Positions 50,101 through 58,316 are shown, counted from the first letter of the stretch. The stretch: 64,000 nt of DNA from a virus (IMGVR_UViG_3300023184_004198:148615-212614), one strand, 5' to 3'. Notes: generated from the letters alone by a model not told the origin. Translations and numbers: made by a program.

Positions 50101-52059
50101 CGACGTGCCATGTATGCCGAACCTGTACGTCCTTATGACGGAGTTGATACCAGCAGAGAGTATGAATTTTACGACCGACGGTCTGGTGCAGTGGTAGCCA
50201 CATTCCGTGCCAGTGATGATGATGCAGCCATAGCAAAACTGGATCAGTTCCGCGCAGCCCAAGTGCGAACACAGGGAATAACAGTGCCTCAAGCCAATGA
50301 GATATACGGTGTTCGTTCATCAGGAGTGGTCACTGCGCCGCCCAGAGATAGACCATCCACTGCTCCTATTCCAGGAAGCACCTTGGATCTACAACGTCAA
50401 CGACTGGCACAGGCACAATCGGGCGGCAACTGGGGTATTCTAATCACATCAAATGGTCGATTTGTTCGCATGTCTGGCACAGGTGATCCAACTGATAGAG
50501 CCCTGCGCAGATTTCCAAGTCGTGAGGCTGCTGAAGAATTTCTAGCACAAACTCGTGCAGAAAATCCCAACATGAGAACTGACATTGAGATTCGTGAGAT
50601 TCCTGCAGATTATCAATCACCCGGCCAACCTGCAGCAGCAATTCCCACCATTGACATTGATGTTGAACCTGCACCAGCACCACAGCCAGCGGGCATGGGA
50701 CAATGGAACGGACAATGGCGGGTCTTGGTTGGCGGTCAAGAAGTATACCGTTTTGGTGGTGTGGGCAACAGTCAAGCAGACGCCAATAGAATAGCAGCCG
50801 CTTGGTTGCGTGACAACGGACAAGGTGTATCTGGCGAAGGCTTTGAAGTATATCCGGTGATGAACGAAAGTTTGACTGAATCCAATCAACTGCAATTAAA
50901 AGATTTTGTGGTTACAATAAGTCCACATGCCCTGAGCCAAGCATATAACAAGGGTGTGGATGTTGACATTGTAGATGACATTTTGCGCAACATCAGTACA
51001 GTCAAAGATCGTATCATGAGCCTAGAACCTGGCAGAGCCCTGATCCTTCACAACGGACAAGGTACTGGCTTAGGCGTTCGTCGACAACAAGGCAACCGAT
51101 TGACCTTGGCCACAGTGTTTCCCACCAGTCCAGGATTTACTAAAGGCAAACATCCAACTTTTCGAGTTGAAGCAAACACTGTAGATGAAGGTGTAACGTC
51201 TGCCATGGATGCTGACCAAGTATTACACTATGTAAAAAAAACACATGGCGCCGACAAATTCAACATTGAATACAGCATAACTGATCATCCCCAGTGGGAA
51301 TTAAAAAATATTCCGTTGTCACAGTTGCACTTGGATCCTGATGGTGAACAACAGGATCCTTACAATAGAACCAACTGGGTTGACTACGATGTTGTGCGTG
51401 ATTTGATACCTAAGATCAAAAGCGTTCTGAAAAATACACCTATTGTGGTAGACGCCGACGGTTGGATCATTGACGGAAATCATCGTGCCATGGCAGCACT
51501 AGATGCAGGATTAACAAGTGTGCCTGCACTTGTACCTGTTATAGTTAAAGAAGATCTGACAGAAGCCAAAACAACCCGAGAAGATTTTGAGGGTATGACC
51601 ATTGAGATGATTAAAAATGGTCATGTATTAGTGATCAATGCGATTGATGATTGGGGCAATAATATCCTGGGTTCTGTTGCTTTCAATATTGGTGATGACA
51701 ATGATTTAGATCCACAAGACTTAAAGGTCGATGAAAGATATCAAGGTCAAGGTATTGCTCGAGTCATGTATGATTATGCAAAAAGCAAGGGCTACGAGAT
51801 TCATCGTAGTTATGACCAAACTGATGCCGGTCGAGGCTTTTGGGACAAGCATCGCGGAGCGGATGTGCGTGTATGGGAAAACTTTGCGGATGGCAAGAAT
51901 CCCGGACGCAAGGGTTTGAGCAAGCGTGTAGGAGTCAACACCAAAGCGTCAGTGAGTGATTTACGTAAGACTGCTAAAAATTCATCAGGTGAGAAACAAC
52001 GCATGGCCCACTGGCTGGCCAACATGAAAGCCGGCAGAGCCAAGGCCAAGAAGAAATGA
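47143..52059 (+). CDS. Giant multi-enzyme (polyvalent-type) protein, 1638 aa
   Basis: Domains in order: nucleotidyltransferase (GS at 65-66, DIDLHL 77-82, Glu117); zincin-type metallopeptidase (HELVH 338-342, Glu364); amidoligase/ATP-grasp-like region (~485-905: GMEFEM, TGLHINV with His752, EFRSPGGDW); four short strand-strand-helix modules (~945-1240: WRVYKEGK, YEFYDRRSG, WGILITSNG, WRVLVGGQ); a RelE/BrnT-like beta domain (~1250-1345); ParB-like domain with DGNHR (1444-1448); GNAT acetyltransferase (YQGQGIA ~1533-1539); basic C-terminus. Junctions carry LxE sites (LAE|N 393, LTE|S 1246, LTE|A 1474). Resembles polyvalent proteins injected with DNA, such as T4 Alt in principle. Confidence 0.8.
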   Translation: MNINELDSYNLADAVKFHRRLNPRIWGRDEHLLPEVREKLLAIAADFQEFLGVDDLNVQDITISGSNAAYSYTKNSDIDLHLVVEMPDDPVYQELFNAKKYQYNDEHNIKIGGADVELYVQPSDQAHHSQGIYSIQDNQWLQVPQRKRAQIDDACVRDKVADLDARIHAAVKSKNIDAVTTLWNKIKTMRQAGLEQHGEFGCENIAFKMLRNSGCIGALKDAKTALQDRELSLHEEPRKRFRYGYGSTMVEASTPDGVSPTTQMFLNEDDEIETKVRDFIQHVTTELGIDPMPEIHLHTDPEWSVHNHSFGRYDPDSHTLNVSMPNRHILDVLRTVAHELVHCSQNQQHGHLPDDAGETGSRWENDANARAGIIMRDWANAHPEDFEQAPLAENASGYIPKNKREAARPQYAMALSVDIKPGQVGKEANKLALKTGRNGEPGLLQPDAQNLLREFAEFAEEQENLFEITMSPSSLRKLSAQTGALAGMEFEMCVPNVEGNDDGDQEPDYDYDERCRSIEDAVQFFYDGDWNGRRDVERMRERMQSDFSDWLMDKVYQDWERHGEEYLEEWVPNNVDESEWNPEGLEGEARQEALEEYIAAMHADAGSSGDAFDEYREENQESYDESDWLDDEDLDRMSSIENAYSMNWPHWTNPGRGETSIEDIADSFRDAVGRPILASTSYHSSRVERPSTKNLEYIVEPDSSIDVDDNDDRGLEFVSPPLPIEELLSDLNKVKAWADRTGCYTNDSTGLHINVSVPGWSGDLSQLDYVKLALLLGDEHVLESFGRAGNTYCKSAMGKIQKAVKQNPDKAEELLERMRQGMDQLASKAIHSGVTDKYTSINPKNGYIEFRSPGGDWLNDNFKEIDNTLRRFTVALSAAVDPKAYRQEYLKKLYKLLDVHSEKDPLSYFAKFAAGELPKAALKSFVRQAQLERGVKRGKETGPMWWRVYKEGKNAANGAVIEVVASSREEALDKAAEEWGVFSNEYRRAMYAEPVRPYDGVDTSREYEFYDRRSGAVVATFRASDDDAAIAKLDQFRAAQVRTQGITVPQANEIYGVRSSGVVTAPPRDRPSTAPIPGSTLDLQRQRLAQAQSGGNWGILITSNGRFVRMSGTGDPTDRALRRFPSREAAEEFLAQTRAENPNMRTDIEIREIPADYQSPGQPAAAIPTIDIDVEPAPAPQPAGMGQWNGQWRVLVGGQEVYRFGGVGNSQADANRIAAAWLRDNGQGVSGEGFEVYPVMNESLTESNQLQLKDFVVTISPHALSQAYNKGVDVDIVDDILRNISTVKDRIMSLEPGRALILHNGQGTGLGVRRQQGNRLTLATVFPTSPGFTKGKHPTFRVEANTVDEGVTSAMDADQVLHYVKKTHGADKFNIEYSITDHPQWELKNIPLSQLHLDPDGEQQDPYNRTNWVDYDVVRDLIPKIKSVLKNTPIVVDADGWIIDGNHRAMAALDAGLTSVPALVPVIVKEDLTEAKTTREDFEGMTIEMIKNGHVLVINAIDDWGNNILGSVAFNIGDDNDLDPQDLKVDERYQGQGIARVMYDYAKSKGYEIHRSYDQTDAGRGFWDKHRGADVRVWENFADGKNPGRKGLSKRVGVNTKASVSDLRKTAKNSSGEKQRMAHWLANMKAGRAKAKKK

Positions 52060-52592
52060 AGATGTTAAAAAAATTTCCGCAGTTGGCTACATCTGCTATG
52101 TTGTTTGCTCCCTCGTTGGATGAGCATTACAAAATATTTGCTACGTTTTTCAATGACAAAGATACAGTATTGGATGTAGGGTATGGTGATGGCAGTTTTG
52201 CTAGATACATAGGTGCAGTTGGAGTAGACGAAAATACTGATCTCAGCACAATCAATTTGCAACAATTCGATACATTATTATTTTCTGAATCAATAGGGTA
52301 TTTGAGTTATTATGAATTTTTAACATACTTCAATCAAGTTCAACCTAAAAAAATAGTGATCAAAGATTTTTTGTGTACCCAACCCGTTGCTGTTCCATAT
52401 TTTAATTACAACTTTGAATTTTTTCATTCAACAATTTTGCCTTTTTTATTGAAACAAGGATATCACGCAAATGTTTCGATGTTTGATCCACACGTTGGCC
52501 GTTGGATCTCGTTGTTAGAACAATGCGGACTAGAATTTGTACCTGCACTGGACATTAAAAATATAATTGCAGTGTTTGAAAGATCATTATGA
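52056..52592 (+). CDS. Methyltransferase-like protein (178 aa), AT-rich
   Basis: ATGA overlap with the giant gene. VLDVGYGDGSFARYIGAVGV is motif I of class I methyltransferases, though Gly-Tyr-Gly replaces GCG; TLLFSESIGYL is motif IV; then KKIVIKDFLC. Its chain is short and AT-rich relative to flanking genes. Could methylate a glycan or small molecule, or be degenerate. Confidence 0.6.
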   Translation: MKMLKKFPQLATSAMLFAPSLDEHYKIFATFFNDKDTVLDVGYGDGSFARYIGAVGVDENTDLSTINLQQFDTLLFSESIGYLSYYEFLTYFNQVQPKKIVIKDFLCTQPVAVPYFNYNFEFFHSTILPFLLKQGYHANVSMFDPHVGRWISLLEQCGLEFVPALDIKNIIAVFERSL

Positions 52593-53017
52593 GAAACTAC
52601 ATCAACCTAATCGAAGCAGTACAACGGGGTTGTCCCTTGGCCACACATGACATTGATGAGAACTTGAAGAATCGTCAAACAGCCATAGATGAATATCACT
52701 ATGGTCCTGCCAATCCTGCCCGTGCTGAAGACTACTGGAAAAAGAGTGCCAAGATTTTTGGTGTCAGTGAGGCCACTGCAAAGACCATGCAATGTGGCAA
52801 CTGTGCGGCATTTGATGTCAGTGACAGCATGAGAGAATGTATTGCTGCGGGCATACGTGGTGATGCCACCGGAGTTGATGCCAACGCCAGCATCAACTTG
52901 GCTGACCTGGGCTACTGTAACTTTTTACACTTCAAGTGTGCAGGCACACGTAGTTGCAAGGCCTGGATCACTGGTGGGCCCATCACCGAAAAAGACAAAA
53001 ATAAAAGCGCGGACTGA
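52589..53017 (+). CDS. Cysteine-rich head-cargo candidate (142 aa)
   Basis: Starts MRNYINLIEAVQRG, with LIE|A like a T4 prohead-protease site. A basic helical part (~10-65) precedes a cysteine module: MQCGNCAAFDVSD, ECIAAG, GYCNFLHFKCAGTRSCKAW, with six or seven Cys that could bind zinc or an Fe-S cluster. The GNCAAF...GYC..xxFKC pattern is one I recall from phage proteins. First of five consecutive genes with this N-terminal tag. Confidence 0.6.
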   Translation: MRNYINLIEAVQRGCPLATHDIDENLKNRQTAIDEYHYGPANPARAEDYWKKSAKIFGVSEATAKTMQCGNCAAFDVSDSMRECIAAGIRGDATGVDANASINLADLGYCNFLHFKCAGTRSCKAWITGGPITEKDKNKSAD

Positions 53018-53020
53018 ACT

Positions 53021-53596
53021 GTGCAACAACATGAATTCACTGCTGAAGCCAGCCCGGACACATTGTCAGGTAGTTTTACTCCAGATCTTGTGAGCAGCAA
53101 GACTTGGTTGTGTAATCAACTCAAAAAACAACTGGGCGATACCAGTGCTGGCGACATCTATATCTTGGGCTCATGGTACGGCAACCTGGGCATATTTTTA
53201 CAGCAGGCCAACATTGACTTTGATCGCTTGATCATGGTAGAAACTCGTCCACGCTTGTTGGCCACAGCACGCCGACTGCTAGAACCACTATATCAAGCGG
53301 GGCAACTAAAGTTGGTGCTGGGTCGTGCTGAACAAATTGAGTATCCACGCAAAAACTTCACAGTGATCAACACCAGCGCCAACGACATGAGTCGTAGTTG
53401 GATAACTAGAGTACCCCTGGGCACTCTTACTGTGATACAATCACGTGACAATGTCAAAGACGTCAAGGTCATTACAGACACAGCAGCACAGTTTTATGCC
53501 AAGTTTCCCCTGGAAAACACTGTGTATTGGGGGCAACGCAGACTGCGTGATCCAGAAACACGCTACACACGCTTCATGAAGATTGGCTATAAATAA
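53021..53596 (+). CDS. Methyltransferase-like head-cargo candidate (191 aa), GTG start
   Basis: GTG 53021. Opens MQQHEFTAEASPD, close to the T4 IPI/IPIII leader (…QEFIAEA) with TAE|A. Then a Rossmann-like domain: GDIYILGSWYGNLGIFLQQ, DRLIMVETRPRLLATARRLL and FTVINTSANDMSRSW, like class I methyltransferases with SWYG in the motif-I place. It fits the 'injected enzyme' idea. Ends where a perfect TATAAATA lies. Confidence 0.6.
   Translation: MQQHEFTAEASPDTLSGSFTPDLVSSKTWLCNQLKKQLGDTSAGDIYILGSWYGNLGIFLQQANIDFDRLIMVETRPRLLATARRLLEPLYQAGQLKLVLGRAEQIEYPRKNFTVINTSANDMSRSWITRVPLGTLTVIQSRDNVKDVKVITDTAAQFYAKFPLENTVYWGQRRLRDPETRYTRFMKIGYK
53588..53595 (+). promoter_or_regulatory. Perfect TATAAATA late promoter, 7 nt before ATG
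   Basis: The full T4 late consensus TATAAATA, overlapping the stop of the gene before; 7 nt to ATG 53603. Confidence 0.7.
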
Positions 53597-53602
53597 ACAA
53601 TC

Positions 53603-53956
53603 ATGAAGTACAGAGAAATTCTTGAAGCCTGCTGGACTGGTTATCGCCAAGCAGGCATGAAAAACAAAGGTGGTCGCCAGGTGCCCAATTGTGTACCAGT
53701 GCATGAAGCTGAACTGGAAGAAAATCTCCGTGACTGGTTCAAAGAAAAATGGGTGCGTTTTGGGCCTGATGGCAAAATTCGCGGCGATTGTGCCAGAGGA
53801 TCAGAATCGGAGGGCAAGCCCAAGTGTTTGCCCCAGGCCAAAGCACATGCCTTGGGCAAAAAAGGTCGTGCAAGTGCAGCGGCTCGCAAGCGCAGAGAAG
53901 ATCCCAACCCCAACCGTACAGGAAAGGCCATCAACGTGGCCACTAAAAAGAAATGA
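53603..53956 (+). CDS. Basic DNA-binding-type head-cargo candidate (117 aa)
   Basis: Starts MKYREILEACWTG (ILE|A). Next GYRQAGMKNKGGRQVPNCVP, then WVRFGPDGKIRGDC, then a strongly basic tail (HALGKKGRASAAARKRRED). The tail matches DUF5872-like modules that I recall from phage proteins ('…PKCxPxxKA…KKxxAxRRKR'). Highly basic and likely to coat packaged DNA. Confidence 0.65.
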   Translation: MKYREILEACWTGYRQAGMKNKGGRQVPNCVPVHEAELEENLRDWFKEKWVRFGPDGKIRGDCARGSESEGKPKCLPQAKAHALGKKGRASAAARKRREDPNPNRTGKAINVATKKK

Positions 53957-55464
53957 TCATAGACGAACTATTTGAAGCCCCACAACAGTGTCCCGAATGC
54001 GGTGGCATCAGTTTCTCAGACTTGATCTTGGCTGAAAAGAAAGACGCCTGCTACTACAAAGTCAAAGCGTCAGCCAAAGTATGGCCGTCGGCGTATGCGT
54101 CAGGACGCTTGGTACAGTGCCGCAAAAAAGGTGCTGCCAACTATGGCAACAAGTCGGAAGGTGTGGCGGAAGTATACAATGCAATTACTGGTGCATTACT
54201 AGCATACGATGAGCATGAAAAAAACAAGGGTGTGGCGGAAGGCTCCGGCAACGTTGGCAATGCTATTAAATCTTTATACCAAAAGATCTATGCTGCTGGC
54301 GACGATGAAATAGAATATTTCTACAACGACAGTCCCATTTTTGCACAATACTGGGACGAATACGAAGGTGATCTAAACTCAATCATTGCCGAAGTTGATC
54401 CCGGCGAATTACAAGTAATGCTAGACGAATTAGAATCCTATGCTCAACAGGCAGGGTTGGCGGAAGAACAAGAGTTAGACGAAAAGTGGAGCCAAAAATA
54501 CAAGAGTTCAATCAACTGTGCCAACCCCAAGGGCTTCTCACAAAAGGCACACTGTGCTGGTCGTAAGAAAAATGAATCAATAGCAGAAGCACCACTACCT
54601 GGACAACGTCGTGACCCATTGGATCTTCAACCGTTGGAAGGTGGGTCAGCCGGTGGAGGATCTCTTGGCAGCGGCATTGGCCCACGTCCTGTTGAGCCTT
54701 TGCCTAAGTGGACTCCAACACGAATACCCGGAGTTGATGTTCACACTGGTCCACCTCCTGTGGTAACAAAACCCCCAAACATCAATTCAAAAATAGATCC
54801 AGCTGCAGAAGTACCTGCTTATGTAAGACAAGGTAAACCAGATCCTGTTACTACACCTGTTGGCAAACCCAAAATTCAAATCAAGCCTGGCGAGACCATG
54901 GATCAGGCCATACAACGCACCCGGGCCGAACAAGAATTCAGCAATTTTCTCAAGGGCCAAGGCGGTCAGTCATTTGGCACTGCAGGTGGCGGGCGTGGAG
55001 GTCAAGGTGGGCCAACAGCCTCTCAAGCAACATCTGGCTCTGACCAAGTACCAACAATAAGACTTCCCGGTGGGAAATTAAGCGTGGATCCCGATCGTTT
55101 GTCTCCAAGTGGCAATTATAAAACACCGGCAACATCATCAGATCATGTCGGGGACAAAGAAGCCTATAATGCAGCCTTGAAGATACGAAAAGATCAGTGG
55201 AATCAACTGAAGACTGGCAAAGAAAAAGAAGGCGAGAAACGTCGAAGTGCATGGAAAAATCCCGAAACTGACGTAGACCTAGAAGAAACACGTAAAAAAC
55301 GTGAGCAGCCTGAAGCCAACTACGACGACGAATACGATGCCATGGTTGCTAGAGTTAAAAAATTAGCCGGATTGGGTCCCATGAAAACTGTGTATGATCC
55401 CAACAAGCGACAATATCGCAACATGCCCACAGCAGTACAACCCAAAGTACAGCCTAAAAAATGA
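53953..55464 (+). CDS. Multi-module head-cargo candidate (503 aa)
   Basis: Starts MIIDELFEAPQQCPECG (LFE|A). Modules: Cys-containing start; a basic module DACYYKVKASAKVWPSAYAS then CRKKGAANYG; an acidic helical module (~90-175); another basic piece with KSSINCANPKGFSQKAHCAG; a P/G-rich linker (~200-390); acidic/basic C-terminus. Between modules lie LAE|K, VAE|V, VAE|G, IAE|V, LAE|E and IAE|A, all like gp21-type sites, so the head protease may cut it into several products. Confidence 0.6.
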   Translation: MIIDELFEAPQQCPECGGISFSDLILAEKKDACYYKVKASAKVWPSAYASGRLVQCRKKGAANYGNKSEGVAEVYNAITGALLAYDEHEKNKGVAEGSGNVGNAIKSLYQKIYAAGDDEIEYFYNDSPIFAQYWDEYEGDLNSIIAEVDPGELQVMLDELESYAQQAGLAEEQELDEKWSQKYKSSINCANPKGFSQKAHCAGRKKNESIAEAPLPGQRRDPLDLQPLEGGSAGGGSLGSGIGPRPVEPLPKWTPTRIPGVDVHTGPPPVVTKPPNINSKIDPAAEVPAYVRQGKPDPVTTPVGKPKIQIKPGETMDQAIQRTRAEQEFSNFLKGQGGQSFGTAGGGRGGQGGPTASQATSGSDQVPTIRLPGGKLSVDPDRLSPSGNYKTPATSSDHVGDKEAYNAALKIRKDQWNQLKTGKEKEGEKRRSAWKNPETDVDLEETRKKREQPEANYDDEYDAMVARVKKLAGLGPMKTVYDPNKRQYRNMPTAVQPKVQPKK

Positions 55465-56285
55465 GAGCCCAAGAATTCATCAATGAGGCAACTGATATAA
55501 ATGCACCGCCACCTAATGTCAGGTGGAGCATGGATACAGACGTAGAAGATGGTAAACCAGTGCATGTAGCCACCTGGAAAGATCCCAAAGGCAACAATGT
55601 AAGAAGTTTTTTCAAACCAAATGATGAAGGTACATCTGCCAGGGTATTGTTTGATCGGCCAGACAAAGAAGGCAATCCTTCATACAGTAGAACTGGTCAA
55701 GGTAACGCACCACAAGTTTTTACTGGAGCATTAAGCAATACTAAAACTTTTTTAGATAATAATCCCAATATCCAATCAGTAAATTTTGACAGTCAGGCGC
55801 CTACCCGTAGTAGTCTCTATGCCAGGATGATCGACAAACACGCACCACAAGCAGGCTTGGTTGGCTCAGCAAATGTGAAAACACCTGCTTATGGCGAAGT
55901 AGAGTTTGCACTAAATCGCGCCACAAACGATCAACAACATCAGCCCATTTACAAGCAAGTACGTGATAGTATACCAGCGTTGCAGAAGGATTTTAGAAAT
56001 CCTCCTGGTACACGTTTAGGAGCACCTGTTCCGCAAACTGATTCCCCAACTGGTCCAAAAACTGGTCCGGGTGTTAGCCTAGAGAGACCGCCAGGCTATA
56101 AACAAAACACTGGTAGTTCTACCGCTGCTGCAACAAAATTACCACCGTCCGGAAAGGCTATTCCTCCCTCTGTGACGGGCCAACCGTTTACTCCTAGTTT
56201 TGCTGGTTCCCACAGCAACTCTCCTGGTGCCCAGGCCTTCCAGGACTATCAAGATTGGTTCAAACGGAAGATGCCCCGCATTTAA
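55461..56285 (+). CDS. Head-cargo candidate (274 aa)
   Basis: Starts MRAQEFINEATDINAPPP; EFINE|A is the closest match in the window to the T4 leader EFIAE|A. Residues 10-170 are a folded alpha/beta domain (VRWSMDTDVEDGKPVHVATW; ALSNTKTFLDNNPNIQSVNF); the rest (~190-274) is P/G/T-rich and unstructured. ATGA overlap with gene before. Function unknown. Confidence 0.6.
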   Translation: MRAQEFINEATDINAPPPNVRWSMDTDVEDGKPVHVATWKDPKGNNVRSFFKPNDEGTSARVLFDRPDKEGNPSYSRTGQGNAPQVFTGALSNTKTFLDNNPNIQSVNFDSQAPTRSSLYARMIDKHAPQAGLVGSANVKTPAYGEVEFALNRATNDQQHQPIYKQVRDSIPALQKDFRNPPGTRLGAPVPQTDSPTGPKTGPGVSLERPPGYKQNTGSSTAAATKLPPSGKAIPPSVTGQPFTPSFAGSHSNSPGAQAFQDYQDWFKRKMPRI

Positions 56286-56290
56286 TTAAT

Positions 56291-56932
56291 ATGAGAGCAC
56301 GAGAATTCATCAGAGAACTGGACGTAAATCCCATAGCAGGTCAAGAGTTTGATCGGTATGGCCGTCAAGATATTGCAGGACTCGATGCAAGTGAAAAACT
56401 AGGACCGGGTACGGCATCAGTGCAGGGAATTGCAAGGTCGTCTCCAGATTTTGATCCAACACATATTGACAGCAATATTTCTGCAAATTATAGATTGCCA
56501 TTGGGCAAAGGCGACGTTAGTGCTGGTGTTGTAAAAAATTACAATTCTCCTGACAACCAATACAATGTTCAAGGAAATCTTCCTGTGGCAGGTGGTAATT
56601 TCTCTGCTGGAGTTTCTGCTGCCAAAGGCCAACCCAACAATTTTAACTTGGGATATTCTCGTACAGTGGGCCCGGGGCAACTTGATCTTGGCGTCAACAA
56701 GCAAGCCCAAGGCGGACCAAGCAACGTGCAAGCCCGCTACACCATGCCTTTTGAAGAAGAATTAGATGAACAGCAACTGGACGAACTCAACTTCTTGGGA
56801 AGTGAATGCACCAAAGACTGTTCAGGACATCGTGCCGGATATGAGTGGTCAAAGCGCAAAGGTCTGCGCCAAGCCAATTCATGGTCGCCCAGTTTCAACA
56901 AAGGTGCTGGCCTGGCAGTAGCAGGAAAATAA
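56291..56932 (+). CDS. Head-cargo candidate with C-terminal Cys/basic module (213 aa)
   Basis: Starts MRAREFIRELDVN; EFIRE|L follows the same tag as its neighbour. The centre is a G/N-rich beta-repeat region (NYRLPLGKGDVSAGVVKNYN; GNFSAGVSAAKG) resembling a beta-barrel or antifreeze-like solenoid. The C-terminus CTKDCSGHRAGYEWSKRKG is a small module I have seen at the ends of other phage head or internal proteins. LDE|Q and LDE|L sites precede it. Confidence 0.6.
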   Translation: MRAREFIRELDVNPIAGQEFDRYGRQDIAGLDASEKLGPGTASVQGIARSSPDFDPTHIDSNISANYRLPLGKGDVSAGVVKNYNSPDNQYNVQGNLPVAGGNFSAGVSAAKGQPNNFNLGYSRTVGPGQLDLGVNKQAQGGPSNVQARYTMPFEEELDEQQLDELNFLGSECTKDCSGHRAGYEWSKRKGLRQANSWSPSFNKGAGLAVAGK

Positions 56933-56964
56933 CACCCTAGCCATCAATTGCAAATACATAATGC

Positions 56965-57807
56965 ATGATTGATATTGTCACAGTTGTTTTTGAACCCGAA
57001 ATCCCCATTTTAAGAGCACAAGCACAAAGTATTGCACTAAACTGCCAACGCATTGGCATACGCAACATCTATGTGGTGTTGAATGATGTAGAAACCGTTG
57101 CGGCACAAATTGACCCATCCTGGTGGGGACCGCTAGCCAACGCAGTGTTGGTGATCCCACGCACAGCATTCTCTACACCTTTTGTGGCGAATGGCTGGGT
57201 TAGTCAGCAGGTACTAAAAATGTTGACCGCTGCAATGAGTTACAACACTTATTCAATGATCTTGGATGCCAAGACTATATTTGTGCGTGAACTAGATCCT
57301 GACACAGTAGTAGATGCCACAGGTCGAATACTCACCGGTCGGTGCCCTATATACCCTGTGTTTGAGCCCAGTAAAAAAATAGTAGAGCAGTTGTTTGAAG
57401 TTGAACTGCCAGAGCAACTGGGCCCAGGTGGAGTTCCGTTTATTGTACACAATGACACAGTACGAATGATGATTGCTGAAACCACCTTGCGCACACGCAC
57501 ATCATTTCCTGCGTGGTTCCAACAACAAGGTATGGTAACAGAATTTATCTTGTACGCAGGATTTGTAAAATTCTTGTGTGGTGATTTATCAGTGTTGTAT
57601 GATGAACAAAACAAACTTGGGCACGTGGTCAATGTCAGTCACGACGAAACTGATTCTTGGTTGATCAAAATCAGTCAAATGGCAAATAAAAAAGCCATCA
57701 CAGTGAGTGTGCATAGAGGTGCGTGGGCCAGACTCACCACGCAACAACGCCAAGAGTATCGCGACTTGCTGATACAACGTGGTATAGAAGCAGCAGGCGA
57801 CTTATGA
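56965..57807 (+). CDS. Glycosyltransferase-like protein, DUF6492 type (280 aa)
   Basis: A CAAATA variant of the late motif lies 8 nt before ATG 56965. IDIVTVVFEPEIPILRAQAQ, MILDAKTIFVRELDP (DxxT in the DxD place) and GRCPIYPVFE are DUF6492 GT-like features; the second such protein is at 60827. Begins the glycan-modification cluster, followed directly by a deacetylase. Confidence 0.65.
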   Translation: MIDIVTVVFEPEIPILRAQAQSIALNCQRIGIRNIYVVLNDVETVAAQIDPSWWGPLANAVLVIPRTAFSTPFVANGWVSQQVLKMLTAAMSYNTYSMILDAKTIFVRELDPDTVVDATGRILTGRCPIYPVFEPSKKIVEQLFEVELPEQLGPGGVPFIVHNDTVRMMIAETTLRTRTSFPAWFQQQGMVTEFILYAGFVKFLCGDLSVLYDEQNKLGHVVNVSHDETDSWLIKISQMANKKAITVSVHRGAWARLTTQQRQEYRDLLIQRGIEAAGDL

Positions 57808-58316
57808 AAGCACTTTGTTTGGTAGCACATCCTGATGACTGTGTGATATTTGCGTACAGTTACATCTACAATCATTCTGAGCATGACTGGACCATTGGGT
57901 ATCTGACCTACACCGCGGAAGAACCACGTGCTGCAGAACTTGCAGCCTTTTGGCAACGTCGTGGTATACCTTGTGTGTTTTTGGGATTTGAGGATCACTG
58001 GCATGACAATGAACTAAAACAATTTACTCGATGGACAGAAGAACGTGCTGAGCGAGCCTGTTGGGAATTGGCCCGGCAGTTTGACCTGGTGCTCACACAT
58101 GATGAGCATGGAGACTATGGACACATACATCATGCATTGGTACACCGTGCAGTACAATGGCATCCGTGCCTGGTAACATTTGCTCCGCCTGGACAAGGCA
58201 CAACATACACTGTGCCTAATACTGCATACAGCCTGGATGAGTTGCCACGGCACGCCAACATCATTGCTGGTTTTCACACTATACAACATCAAAATAGTTA
58301 CAAAGAACCCGTATGA
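57804..58316 (+). CDS. PIG-L/LmbE-type N-acetylglucosaminyl deacetylase (170 aa)
   Basis: ATGA overlap. The zinc and catalytic motif AHPDD is at residues 8-12 (His9, Asp12), and the second zinc motif THDEHGDYGHIHH supplies the other His. PIG-L enzymes remove acetyl groups from GlcNAc-containing sugars. At 170 residues it is a compact version. It fits with neighbouring GT and esterase genes for remodelling a glycan. Confidence 0.85.
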   Translation: MKALCLVAHPDDCVIFAYSYIYNHSEHDWTIGYLTYTAEEPRAAELAAFWQRRGIPCVFLGFEDHWHDNELKQFTRWTEERAERACWELARQFDLVLTHDEHGDYGHIHHALVHRAVQWHPCLVTFAPPGQGTTYTVPNTAYSLDELPRHANIIAGFHTIQHQNSYKEPV

